Of a stretch of 49,864 nucleotides of DNA, positions 1-9,785 are shown one piece after another (position 1 is the first letter of the stretch; each line of letters opens with the position of its first letter). The translations under genes and the position numbers were made by a program. The notes beneath the pieces were generated by a model. That model was not told the origin of the DNA. It saw only the letters and a list, made by a program, of their open reading frames with translations, and ran no database searches. Source of the stretch: CALCKU01 sp964571595 (lineage in GTDB: Bacteria > Pseudomonadota > Alphaproteobacteria > Caulobacterales > Maricaulaceae); assembly GCA_964571595.1 (NCBI GenBank), contig CAZNCJ010000011.1, positions 1 through 49,864 on the forward strand, given 5' to 3'.

Positions 1-1640
1 ACCGCTGGAACGACGCGTTCAACAGTTGAAGCCGGAGTTTTCACGACGCGGCGTGTTTCCTGCTTCGTGACCGCTGGTACTGTCCGCTCTGATACAGAAG
101 CTGGTGTTTTCACCACGCGGCGAGACACTTGCTTAGTGACAGCTGGAACAACACGTTCCGCAGTCCGAGCCGGTGTCTTCACGCGACGACGAGTTTCCTG
201 CTTAGTCACAGCCGGGATAACCCGTTCTTGTGTCTGAGCTGGCGTTCTAACAACGCGGCGGGAAACCTGCTTGGTTACCGCTGGAACAACACGTTCAACA
301 GTTGAAGCCGGTGTTTTCACAATGCGGCGTGTTTCCTGCTTCGTCACAGCCGGGATAACCCGTTCTTGTGTCTGAGCCGGAGTTTTAACGACACGGCGTG
401 TTACCTGCTTGGTTACCGCTGGAACAACACGTTCAACAGTTGACGCCGGTGTCTTGATAACACGACGTGTTTCCTGCTTCGTGACAGCCGGAATAACACG
501 CTCTTGTGTTGTTGCCGGACGATCAACGACGCGACGTGTAACCTGCTTGGTCACAGCCGGGATAGTGCGTTCTTGCGTAGTTGCTGGTGTCTTGATGACA
601 CGGACTGAACGTAGCTTTGTGACCGCTGGAATGACCTTCTCAACAGTTGAAGCTGGCGTTTTAACAACACGGCGAGACACTTGCTTGGTCACAGCTGGTA
701 CGACACGCTCCACAGTACGGGCCGGATTTTTGATCCGACGACGTGTTTCCTGCTTCGTAACCGCTGGGATTGTCCGCTCTGAAACAGAGGCGGGTGTCTT
801 AACTACACGACGTTGTACTTGTTGTGTCACAGCCGGAATGCCGCGTTCTTGCGTGCGAGCCGGAGTTTTTACAACACGACGTGTTTCCTGCTTCGTGACA
901 GCTGGTACTACACGCTCTTGTGTAGAGGCCGGACGGTCAACAATGCGGCGGGATACAGTCTTCGTGACGGCTGGTACAACCTTCTCGACAGTACGGGCCG
1001 GATTTTTGATCCGACGACGTGTTTCCTGTTTCGTGACAGCTGGGACAACGCGCTCTTGTGTTGACGCTGGACGGTCAACCACACGACGTGTGATTGTTTT
1101 GGTCACTGCTGGAACAACGCGCTCTTGTGTACGAGCCGGAGTTTTGACGACACGGCGTGAAACCTGCTTGGTTACAGCCGGTACAACTCTTTCGACAACT
1201 TTGGCTTCTTCAGAAACAACACGTTTTGTGTATGTACCTGTTTTCTGGCTAAAGCCACCTGAGCTAGCACCGCCGCGTGAACCGCCACCTGCTCTGTCAG
1301 CAGAAGCTGCTGCTGAGCGGGACAGACCATCACGATCGTCACGACCATCTGAATTGCTATCTACAAATCCAGAGTAGCGTGTTCCACCTGCAAAGCGTGA
1401 ACCGCCTGCAGCTGAACGTGACACTGTGCGTGCCGGAGTTTTTACAATGCGACGTGTAAGTGTCTGTGTTTGGGCTGGGACAGGGATTTCCCGTGTCGTC
1501 GCCGGCACATCAACTACGCGCTTTGTGATTTGCTTGGTTACAGCTGGAATCTGACGCTCAACCGTACGGGCAGGTGTTTTCACAACACGCTTCGTAATGG
1601 TCTTATATTGCGCCGGGATTAGAACACGACAGAGGATCTC
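1..1640 (-). repeat. basic 69-bp tandem repeat array inside the giant gene
   Basis: The same 23-codon period as the acidic array is seen, but the unit reads roughly TRRVVKTPASTVERVVPAVTK, with about five Arg/Lys against two Glu. About 17 units lie between 1 and 1210 and about 3 between 1440 and 1640. The spacer between them is Gly/Ser/Arg/Asp-rich and non-repetitive. The array continues past the left edge. The complementary strand is also open across much of it, which creates a spurious long antisense frame. Confidence 0.88.
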
Positions 1641-4600
1641 ACCAGTTTGAGCCACAATGGTTTGTGTGGATTGAACAACCTGATCAGATACGCCGTTAAA
1701 GACAGTGAACTGTCCTTGTGTGCTTGAGTTCACGCGACCTGTTGCGAAAGCACCTGAATTGATCGCTTGCGACCCTGGCTTCCACTCTTCGCGAGCCGGA
1801 GAGATAAGAACGCGCTCTGAGCGTGTCTCATATTGTGCCGGAATGACATCAATTTCTGTCCGTGCAGGCTGAACAACAATTGTCTCTGTAACTGTGCGGT
1901 ATTTTGCCGGTACAGCTTCAAGACGTGTTGAGGCTTCCTGAACTACGATTGTCTCTGTGACAGTTTCATATTCAGCAGGGATAACGACAATTTCTTCGGC
2001 CGCATCTTGTGCAAGATATGTTTCCTGTACGGTTGAGAACTTGGCTGGAACAGAGACATATTCAACTGTTTGAGGCTGAACAATAACTGTTTCTGTCACT
2101 GTCTCGAACTGTGCCGGGATAGTCACAAGCTCTGTTGTGGCTTCTTGAACAACAATTGTCTCTGTGACGTTCTTATATGTCGCCGGAATAGAGACAAGCT
2201 CTGTTGAGGCTTCCTGAACGACAACATTTTCTGTGTATGTTTCATACTGAGCCGGAATGACTTCGTAAGCAACTGATTGCGGTGTGACCACAACAGTATC
2301 TGTCACAGTTTTGTAAGTTGCCGGGATAGAGACAAGCTCTGTTGTGGCTTCTTTAACAACAACTGTTTCAGCAACAGTTTCATATGTTGCTGGAATTGTG
2401 ACCAATTCAGTTGTCGCCTCTTGGGCTACAACAGTTTCTGTCACAGTTTCGTAAGTCGCCGGGATAGAGACAAGCTCTGTAGAGGCTTCTTGGACAACAA
2501 CTGTTTCAGTGTAAGTCTCATACTCTGCAGGCACAGTTTCGTAAGTCACAGATTGCGGCGTGACGACGACTGTGTCTGTCACAGTCTCGTAAGTGGCCGG
2601 AATTGTCACAAGCTCAGTTGTGGCTTCTTGAACAATAACAGGTTCGCTAACTGTCTCATAGACTGGCGGGATAGAGACAAGCTCTGTCGACGCTTCTTGG
2701 ACAACAACTGTTTCTGTCACAGTTTTGTAAGTCGCCGGAATAGAGACAAGCTCTGTTGAGGCTTCTTGCACAACGACTGTTTCGGCAACGGTTTCATATG
2801 TCGCCGGTACAGAGACATAGTCCACAGTTTGCGGTGTCACCACGACTGTTTCAGAAACAGTCTCATAAACAGGCGGGATAGTGACCAGCTCTGTTGAGGC
2901 TTCTTGCACTACAACAGTTTCTGTTACGGTCTCATATGTGGCTGGAACAGCGACATAATCAACAGTTTGCGGAGTTACAACCACAGTCTCTGATACAGTT
3001 TCAAAGACAGGTGGGATTGTCACTAGCTCTGTTGAAGCTTCCTGAACGACAACTGTTTCAGTGTAAGTTTCGTACTCGGCCGGAACAGTAACATAATCTA
3101 CTGATTGCGGCGTCACGACAACTGTATCTGTCACAGTTTCATAAGTTGCCGGAATAGAGACAAGCTCTGTTGAAGCTTCTTGAACAACAACTGTTTCTGT
3201 CACGGTTTCATAAACCGGTGGCACAGAGACATATTCAACAGTTTGCGGTGTCACAACGACTGTCTCTGATACAGTTTCAAAGACAGGTGGGATCGTGACA
3301 AGCTCTGTAGAGGCCTCTTGTACAACAACAGGCTCTTGAACTGTTTCATATGTCGCTGGGACAGTTACGTAATCGACAGTTTGCGGTGTCACCACAACTG
3401 TGTCTGTCACAGTTTCGTAAGTCGCCGGAATAGAGACAAGCTCTGTTGAGGCTTCTTGGACAACAACTGTTTCAGTGTAAGTTTCGTATTCAGCTGGTAC
3501 AGTGACGTAATCAACGGATTGCGGTGTCACAACAACAGTCTCTGATACTGTTTCAAAGACAGGTGGGATCGTGACAAGCTCTGTTGAGGCTTCTTGAACA
3601 ACAACAGGCTCTTCAATCGTCTCATATGTCGCTGGAATGACTTCATAAGTCACAGATTGCGGTGTCACAACTACTGTGTCTGTCACAGTTTCGTAAGTTG
3701 CCGGAATAGAGACAAGCTCTGATGAGGCCTCTTGAACAACAACTGTTTCTGTAACTGTTTCGTAGGTGGCCGGAACTGAGACATAATCAACAGTTTGCGG
3801 TGTTACGACGACTGTTTCTGAAACAGTTTCATAGACAGGTGGGATAGTCACAACCTCTGTTGAGGCTTCTTGAACAACAACAGGCTCTTCAATTGTCTCA
3901 TAAGTGGCTGGAACCGTCACATAATCAACTGTTTGTGGTGTCACAACAACTGTTTCTGTCACTGTTTCGTAAGTTGCCGGGATAGAGACAAGCTCCGTAG
4001 AGGCTTCTTGAACGACAACTGTTTCAGTCACTGTGCCATATTCAGCAGGAACAGAGACATATTCTACACCAGCATCTTGAACGACCACTGTTTCAGTGAC
4101 TGTTTCAAAGACAGGCGGGATCGTGACAAGCTCTGTAGAGGCTTCTTGAACCACAACAGTTTCTGAAACTGTTTCATATGTGGCTGGCACTGAAACGTAA
4201 TCAACTGATTGCGGTGTAACTACAACTGTTTCAGAGACAGTTTCGTAAGTCGCCGGGATAGAGACAAGCTCTGTCGACGCTTCTTGGACAACAACTGTTT
4301 CTGTGTAAGTTTCGTATTCAGCTGGTAGCGTTACATAATCTACTGTTTGTGGTGTGANNNNNNNNNNNNNNNNNNNNNNNNNNNNNNNNNNNNNNNNNNN
4401 NNNNNNNNNNNNNNNNNNNNNNNNNNNNNNNNNNNNNNNNNNNNNNNNNNNNNNNNNGTGTAAGTTTCGTATTCAGCTGGTAGCGTTACATAATCTACTG
4501 TTTGTGGTGTGACCACAACTGTTTCAGAGACAGTTTCGTAAGTCGCCGGAATAGAGACAAGCTCTGTTGAGGCTTCTTGGACAACAACTGTTTCAGTGTA

Positions 4601-6172
4601 AGTTTCATACTCAGCTGGAACTGTCACATAATCAACAGATTGTGGTGTGACCACAACTACATCTGAGACAGTTTCATATGTCGCAGGAATTGTCACAAGC
4701 TCTGTTGTGGCGTCCTTGACGACAACTGTTTCAGTTACAGTTTCAAACTCAGCCGGAATTGTAACCAATTCTGTGCTTTGTGGCTGCACAACAACAGTCT
4801 CTGATACAGTTTCAAAGACAGGTGGGATTGTGACAAGCTCTGTAGAGGCTTCCTGAACCACAACGGTTTCAGAGACAGTCTCATATGTGGCTGGAACAGT
4901 CACATAATCCACAGATTGTGGTGTTACAACAACAGTTTCAGACACTGTTTCATATACAGGTGGGATCGTCACCAACTCTGTAGCGGCTTCCTGCACAACA
5001 ACAGTTTCAGCAACTGTTTCATATACAGGCGGGATAGTGACCAGCTCTGTAGAGGCTTCCTGAACGACAACTGTTTCAGAAACAGTACCGTATTTAGCAG
5101 GGATTGTTACAAGTTCTGTTGACGCTTCTTGAACGACAACTGTTTCAGAAACAGTCTCGTAAGTCGCTGGAATAGTAACATAATCTACAGATTGCGGCGT
5201 AACGACGACAGTTTCAGACACTGTCTCATATACTGGTGGGATGGTCACTAGCTCTGTTGTGGCTTCCTGCACAACAACAGTTTCTGTAACGTTCTCGTAT
5301 ACTGGGGGTATGGAGACGAGTTCTGTTGACGCTTCTTGAACAACAACAGTTTCGGTTACAGTTTCATATTCTGCAGGGATTGTTTGATATTCAACAGTCT
5401 GTGGCTGGACAACAACAGTCTCTGTCGTTGTGCCGTAAACAGGCGGAATAGAAACAAGCTCGGTTGTTGCTTCTTGAACAACAACAGTTTCAGTGACTGT
5501 GCGGAATGAAGATTGCGCTGAGGCAGATCCACGTCCAGTCGATGCATATGAGTTCACTGCATTACGTGCAACTACACTACCGTTAGAACGTACAATGTTA
5601 CCCGCGCTGTCAAGTGAACCAACACTTGAACCCGAAGCATTTGATACAGCGCCATTTGCGGAGACTGTATATGTGCCTGATCCGATGCGGATTGTTGTGC
5701 GCGAAGCGGCGCGTGTGCCGATAAGCGTTGTTGGATCAACAGCACCTTGTGCAAGGATAGAACCGTTTGTGCCGACTATATTACCTTGGGCGTCAACAGT
5801 GCCAATCCGTGCGCCGGATGTGCTTGTTACATTTCTGGAAGAATTAATATTATAAGTCGTACCATTTATAGTGACAGAAATAAGTCCATTGCCAGGAACG
5901 AGACGAGAGCCGGTTCCGACGGGAACAAGCTCATAGCTTTCTTCTTGAACCAGAACACGTTCTGTGACGGTTTCGAACTGACCCGGAATTTTCCGGATTT
6001 CTTCGCCTGCTTGACGCAAGACGACACGTTCGGTTGATGTTTCATATTGTGCCGGAACAATAACCCGAGCAAAACATTCACCTGGTAATGGATTACCTGG
6101 TGGCAATTCCTGAGCAATAGTCGGAATTGCTATAGCGGCCACACTAGCGGCCAATAATAGAGTACGTTTCAT
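1..6172 (-). CDS. giant secreted 23-residue-repeat protein (C-terminus beyond window)
   Basis: The start at 6172 opens with a signal peptide (residues 1-21, MKRTLLLAASVAAIAIPTIAQ spelled by the bases, cleaved near AQ-E). A Cys-containing cap follows (C33, CFARVIVPAQY), then a few ETVTERVLVQE repeats, then a Gly/Ser/Asn-rich spacer (about residues 86-220), then about 50 acidic 23-residue repeats of the type ETVSETVVVQEASTELV-TIPPVY. Around 1810-1590 comes a second cap (CRVLIPAQY), then about 20 basic repeats of the type RRVVKTPASTVERVVPAVTK, interrupted at about 1440-1210 by a Gly/Ser spacer. Reading 1-2640 in the shifted frame I met no stop. Collapsing the false gap at 4358-4457 joins that frame to the N-terminal one, giving over 2,000 residues. 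Similar short repeats behind a Cys cap are, as I recall, seen in low copy in OmpA-type envelope proteins. Function is unknown; a periplasmic or surface fibre is a guess. The C-terminal anchor lies outside the window. Confidence 0.85.
1816..5510 (-). repeat. acidic 69-bp tandem repeat array inside the giant gene
   Basis: The period is 69 bp (23 codons), with about 51 units after removing the false gap. Two unit types alternate irregularly: VVVQEASTELV and VVVTPQSVDYV, each followed by T/S-IP-A/P-x-Y/F-ETV. Each unit carries about four Glu and almost no Lys or Arg. Copies differ mostly at synonymous positions, so the protein pattern is better conserved than the DNA. Confidence 0.9.
4303..4512. 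other. assembly gap of 100 N flanked by identical 55-bp ends
   Basis: Positions 4303-4357 and 4458-4512 are the same 55 bases, and the 100 N between them have no measured length. This is what unmerged contig ends look like. Deleting one copy plus the N (155 bp) brings the frame of 4513-6172 into line with the open frame of 1-4302. Because the locus is a tandem repeat, a few real units could also be missing here. Confidence 0.85.
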
Positions 6173-6312
6173 TTCAAAAAACCCCCAAAACTCCAGTAAT
6201 AAATACCTGCCAAAAGGACAGACTTACATTATCTTAACCAAATACTAATGGCTTGGCTAGATATTAATTCCTTCTTTACTGTGTAAAAACGGAATTACAA
6301 CATTAAAACATG
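6173..6312. promoter_or_regulatory. upstream region of the giant repeat gene
   Basis: These 140 bp between the giant gene start and the 3' end of the HAD gene must hold the repeat gene promoter unless it is co-transcribed with the HAD gene, which lies upstream in the same orientation. The stretch is AT-rich around 6225-6265 and includes a TTAACC half-site at 6234-6239. I could not assign -35 and -10 elements with confidence. Confidence 0.35.
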
Positions 6313-6948
6313 TCATAAGCGAAAAGGACGCCAGAAAGACGCCTTAGCGGCGTGTAACATCTCACGATCTCCTCTGCTATCACCATATGCTTCAATGATT
6401 TCGACGGGTAGAGGGGCAAATTCAGCCAAGATACGGCGCATTTTTCCTTCTCCCCAAATATTCCAGCCTTTTAGGCCGCCAGTGTAAACGCCGTTAACTG
6501 ATTCTAATTCAGTTGCCAGCACTTGATGTATATCTAATGTCTCGAAATATGCTTTTAGATAAGGCGTAATAGACGCACTGCATATATATAATGACTCACC
6601 CCCGCTTTTTTCCGCCGCACGCTTGTCCATTAGCGTCTCTCTCGCTTTTGGACGAATTAGGGTTGGAATCACGTCTTTGGCAAAGCTTTCTGCCTTGGCT
6701 TGGACCTTATCGACGGCTTGATTGGCGAAAAAACGGCGTATGACGGCATGTTTGACCTGATTACGGTCCATAATGCGAAGCCCGTAAGCCAGAAATACCG
6801 GTAAAAGGGTCAAAATCTTTACAAACCAAACAAATGCGCCCGCATAGTACCGTAAAAACAAGGCAAATGTGTCTTTTGTCGTGATGGTCCCATCAAAATC
6901 GAAAACCACAATCTCTCGAATGTCGTGTTGATTAGACCCCTCATTCAT
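6313..6948 (-). CDS. HAD-superfamily (IB) phosphatase
   Basis: This 211-residue protein has the HAD motifs in order. Motif I is DFDGTIT, with nucleophile D17 and D19. Motif II is the Ser of YICSAS. A Lys lies in GEGKMRR, and the acidic motif is AYGDSRGDREM. A hydrophobic cap segment (about residues 33-56) follows motif I, as in many subclass IB phosphatases related to SerB and PgpC. The substrate cannot be told from sequence; phosphoserine, phosphatidylglycerophosphate or another phosphomonoester are possible. It lies 140 bp upstream of the giant repeat gene on the same strand and diverges from the TadG-like gene at 7344. Confidence 0.85.
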   Translation of the reverse strand: MNEGSNQHDIREIVVFDFDGTITTKDTFALFLRYYAGAFVWFVKILTLLPVFLAYGLRIMDRNQVKHAVIRRFFANQAVDKVQAKAESFAKDVIPTLIRPKARETLMDKRAAEKSGGESLYICSASITPYLKAYFETLDIHQVLATELESVNGVYTGGLKGWNIWGEGKMRRILAEFAPLPVEIIEAYGDSRGDREMLHAAKASFWRPFRL

Positions 6949-7343
6949 AGACGTTCAATTTCCTGTACTTTCGCTCTTCTAAAGCCCATCATATGTGGGT
7001 GTTTTCTGATGAAAACAAGCGAGTTTTCTACATAATGTAAACGCGGTGTTAATTATAGTCGATGAATGCGAGATGAATAAATTGGGCGGATCTCTGCACT
7101 GTTGGCAACCTAGGATTGGTTTGGTTTCATTACGCCTCTTAAGGGGGTGTTTTTAGGGCGGTTAGGTCCGATTTTCGCCTGATAAGAGAGTTTTAGAGCA
7201 AAATTCCCCTAATGTTATAATTTCGTTAACCATAAAAGCGGGGAAAATGTCCCTTTATGGACGCTTGCGAGGGAGTGGCAAGTCGTCTGCATCGCTTCTG
7301 TCAAATTCAACACACATGTCCATTTTGGGACAAGGAGTATGAA
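6949..7343. other. 395-bp divergent intergenic region
   Basis: It separates the HAD gene (minus) from the TadG-like gene (plus) and should carry both promoters. It contains a CtrA-like box at 7215-7230. An upstream in-frame ATG at 7257 would extend the TadG-like gene by 29 residues, but those residues are unlike the family N-terminus, so this stretch is treated as leader. No RNA gene or clear ORF was recognised. Confidence 0.5.
7215..7230 (+). promoter_or_regulatory. CtrA-like box TTAT-N7-TTAAC
   Basis: TTAT at 7215-7218 and TTAAC at 7226-7230 are separated by seven bases and followed by CAT. This is one mismatch from the Caulobacter CtrA consensus TTAA-N7-TTAAC, with the extended right half TTAACCAT. 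It lies 114 bp upstream of the TadG-like start. CtrA control is inference. Confidence 0.4.
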
Positions 7344-8747
7344 ATGACAGGCTTTGTAAACACAGTTAAAAACACCGTCGAAAAATTCAAGGCAGATAAG
7401 GCTGGAAATTTTGGAATTATAACCAGTTTGAGCCTTTTAGTTCTCATAGGCGGCGCAGCTGTCGCAATTGATGCTTCTAATGGATATGCCGCGAAACAAC
7501 GCTTACAGACAACAACAGATGCTGTCGCTCTTATGGCGGCCAAAGACTTAAGTCTGGATGAGGCTGAAATCGAACAACTTGCTAATCACTATTATGATGT
7601 GACCTATCCGGGTGCGAGTGGGGATAGATTGACGATTAATTCTGTTTCGCGTTCAGGTGATACGGTCACTCTGGATGCCTCAAATAACATTAATGCCTAT
7701 TTTGCCCGTATATTTGGCCATGAAACCCTTGATGTGCGGACAAATTCTGAGGCTTCACTTGCGCGCCGCGATCTCGATATTGCGCTCGTCCTTGATAATA
7801 CGGGCTCTATGCGTGGTTCAAAATTAGCGGCTCTTAAATCCGCTTCAAATGATCTTGTCGATATTTTATACGAAAACCCCAACCTTTCACGCGGCACGCA
7901 GCTTGGTCTGGTGCCATTTGCCTCTTGGGTGAATGTCGGGACAGACCAAATCGAGCTGGCCTCTCTGGATTTACGCGGTGTGAGTGATCAAAACGATCTT
8001 TATTTCACGAATAATCAGGGGCGTCTGGATCGTTATGATGCTTTGGGTGTGGATTGGGACGGATGTGTCGAAAATCGCTTGCCACCTTATGATGTTGACG
8101 ACACGGCCCCAAACCCGGCGCGTCCTGAAACCTTGTTTCAACCTGCCTTTAATCCCAAATCTGCCGATCCGGCTGCTCGCGCTGACACATCTTGTGATGA
8201 AAGACGTAAAGTTACGCCTCTGACAAATAATGTCGGGACTATTCGCCGGGCTATTCGTAATATGAGAGCAGCTGGCTGGACAAATATTGCCAATGGCGCG
8301 ACATGGGGCTTCCGTCTTGTCTCTCCAAACGCACCATTTACACAAGCGCGTCCATATGAAGATGAAAATGTTCTCAAAGCGATGGTTATTCTGACCGATG
8401 GTAAGCAAACTATGAGAACTGAACGCTCAGATATCTCGAACTTCTCTTATTCTCCATTTGGATTTTTCGGTGAAAGACCATTGTCGCGTAATCAACAGCG
8501 TTTAAATGGGCGTACGGTGAAAGAAGCCTTGGATAATAAGCTCACAGAGACTTGTGAGGCCGCTAAAGCTAAAGACATCTCAGTTTATACCATCACCTTT
8601 GAGCTGGATGACCGCGAAACACAGGATATTATGCGTAATTGCGCGACAAATCCGGGTAATTATTTCGATGTGGCTACGGCACGTGAACTGTCACCAGTTT
8701 TTGAAAATATTGCGGCTTCGCTAAGTAATCTGCGTTTGACTGAGTAA
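7344..8747 (+). CDS. TadE/TadG-like pilus-assembly protein with von Willebrand A domain
   Basis: I place the start at 7344 because AAGGAG (7333-7338 region) sits just upstream and the residues after it, with a charged leader then a hydrophobic helix (about 23-42), match the TadG-type N-terminus AGNFGIITSL. This gives 467 residues. A vWA domain follows, with a MIDAS-like DNTGSM (D151) and a later ILTDGKQTM strand. One transmembrane helix anchors it to the inner membrane with the vWA domain in the periplasm. Members of this family occur in Tad/Flp pilus loci, but no Tad ATPase, secretin or pilin is present here. A paralogue lies at 14721-16067. A hairpin terminator follows the gene. Confidence 0.85.
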   Translation: MTGFVNTVKNTVEKFKADKAGNFGIITSLSLLVLIGGAAVAIDASNGYAAKQRLQTTTDAVALMAAKDLSLDEAEIEQLANHYYDVTYPGASGDRLTINSVSRSGDTVTLDASNNINAYFARIFGHETLDVRTNSEASLARRDLDIALVLDNTGSMRGSKLAALKSASNDLVDILYENPNLSRGTQLGLVPFASWVNVGTDQIELASLDLRGVSDQNDLYFTNNQGRLDRYDALGVDWDGCVENRLPPYDVDDTAPNPARPETLFQPAFNPKSADPAARADTSCDERRKVTPLTNNVGTIRRAIRNMRAAGWTNIANGATWGFRLVSPNAPFTQARPYEDENVLKAMVILTDGKQTMRTERSDISNFSYSPFGFFGERPLSRNQQRLNGRTVKEALDNKLTETCEAAKAKDISVYTITFELDDRETQDIMRNCATNPGNYFDVATARELSPVFENIAASLSNLRLTE

Positions 8748-8794
8748 TTTCAGAATTATCCAAAAACGCCGACGGGAAGGGCGCTTTCAGGTAA

Positions 8795-8823
8795 AAAACA
8801 GCCCTTAATCTAAGGGCTGTTTT
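8795..8823. terminator. bidirectional rho-independent terminator
   Basis: A perfect 13-bp stem (8795-8807 with 8811-8823, GC-rich centre AGCCCTTA) closes a 3-base loop. It has T-rich sequence on its right and A-rich sequence on its left. It sits between two convergent genes and can serve both. Confidence 0.88.
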
Positions 8824-8851
8824 ATTTTGTTTAGGCTTTGCAAATTGGGGC

Positions 8852-9454
8852 TTAATTGACTTCCAAAAGCTGGACATTGAAGATCAATGTCGCATTTGCT
8901 GGTATCGCACCGCGCCCTGAATCACCGTAAGCGAGATTGCCGGGCACATAAAGTGTCCAGGCATCACAGGGCTTCATTTCGCCGAGCGCTTCAACCCATC
9001 CAGAGATCACGCCATTGGAGGGAAATTCAATTGACTCATTACGTTCATAAGAACTGTCGAAAACTTCTCCGTCCGGGAAAAATCCGTGATAGTGAACTTT
9101 AACAAATTGCCCGGCTTCAGGTGAGGGGCCGTCTTTGGGGCCGGATTGCACGACCCTGTATTGCAGTCCTGAATCAGTGGTTTTAACGCCAGCGCGTTTC
9201 CCGTTTTCCGCGTGCCAGGCTTTCAGATCTTCTTGGGCTTTGGGCGCCTCGTTTTCACCGTAAGCGGCAAGGTCAAGAATTTTCTCACTGGGGCAGATAG
9301 CGCGCGGGTCGCCGTAGACTGCGATCTTCAAATCGTCGACGTCTTGCTGAAGGGCTTTAAATTCTTTTGCCGAGACACCACCTGATTGAGGTGCCTGACA
9401 TCCGACCAGCGCCAGACCCGCAGCAGCGGTTATAAGTAGTAATTTCGTTCTCAT
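8852..9454 (-). CDS. FKBP-type peptidyl-prolyl cis-trans isomerase, lipoprotein
   Basis: This 200-residue protein begins with a lipoprotein signal ending in a lipobox (LVGC, C19). A short coiled linker follows, then a C-terminal FKBP domain from about residue 90. Visible FKBP features are VKVHYHGFFPDGEVFDSSY, VISGWVEALGEMKPCD, ALAYGD-like LAYGDSGRGAIP and the final strand TLIFNVQLLEV. It should catalyse proline isomerisation during folding of exported proteins while tethered to a membrane. Its 3' end faces the TadG-like gene across the terminator at 8795-8823. Confidence 0.93.
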   Translation of the reverse strand: MRTKLLLITAAAGLALVGCQAPQSGGVSAKEFKALQQDVDDLKIAVYGDPRAICPSEKILDLAAYGENEAPKAQEDLKAWHAENGKRAGVKTTDSGLQYRVVQSGPKDGPSPEAGQFVKVHYHGFFPDGEVFDSSYERNESIEFPSNGVISGWVEALGEMKPCDAWTLYVPGNLAYGDSGRGAIPANATLIFNVQLLEVN

Positions 9455-9785
9455 CGATAACTCCCAGAATTGTCAAATTTCATATATGTCTGGAACGTGC
9501 GTAAACATGCCCGTCCCACTTGTAAAGAGGTGAGCTGAGCTTGGTGTAATTTACGAAAGATTTTCCCCTTCCCATGGAACGGATTTAACGCGTATTGATA
9601 TTCGCAATGCAGTTTATAAATTATAAAAAATATTATATATCAATAGCCTAATTGCGACATCTTAAGTGTGCGCATGTGTCGGTGTAAAAAATTCTATTGC
9701 GGAGGCGTTTGAAAACAGAGGGTACCGGTTGTCTTCATTTGGCCTCCGCAATAGTGAGGCAGGACAAGCCTGCCAATCCTTATAT
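9455..9785. other. 331-bp intergenic region with an inverted repeat
   Basis: It lies upstream of the FKBP gene and downstream of the DUF3179 gene. The part at 9595-9655 is very AT-rich and could be promoter sequence. The part at 9694-9754 is a long perfect inverted repeat listed separately. No open frame of note was seen. Confidence 0.5.
9694..9754. repeat. 13-bp perfect inverted repeat around a 35-base centre
   Basis: CTATTGCGGAGGC (9694-9706) is exactly complementary to GCCTCCGCAATAG (9742-9754). The centre also has partly complementary segments (GAAAACA and TGTCTTC). A second small hairpin (GGCAGG-ACAAG-CCTGCC) follows at 9758-9774. It lies about 30 bp past the DUF3179 stop. It could be a 3'-UTR stem, a small RNA or a MITE-like remnant. 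There is no T-tract, so it is not a standard terminator. Confidence 0.6.

Noticed and set aside
409..1377. Long plus-strand frame of 322 codons (and other shorter plus-strand frames to 6037)
   Set aside because: It is antisense to the giant repeat gene. Its regularity is a by-product of the 69-bp repeat; it lacks a ribosome site and a plausible protein composition.
1..6100. Regular spaced repeats, possible CRISPR array or satellite DNA
   Set aside because: The 69-bp period is an exact multiple of three, the frame stays open, and copies vary at synonymous positions. There is no separate constant repeat and unique spacer, and no cas genes are present.
4340..6172. Repeat protein ending after 610 residues at the gap
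   Set aside because: The stop arises only because the 100 N and duplicated 55 bp shift the frame.
7257..7343. Longer N-terminus for the TadG-like protein
   Set aside because: The 29 extra residues are Cys/His-rich and unlike the family, while 7344 has a strong AAGGAG and a normal leader.
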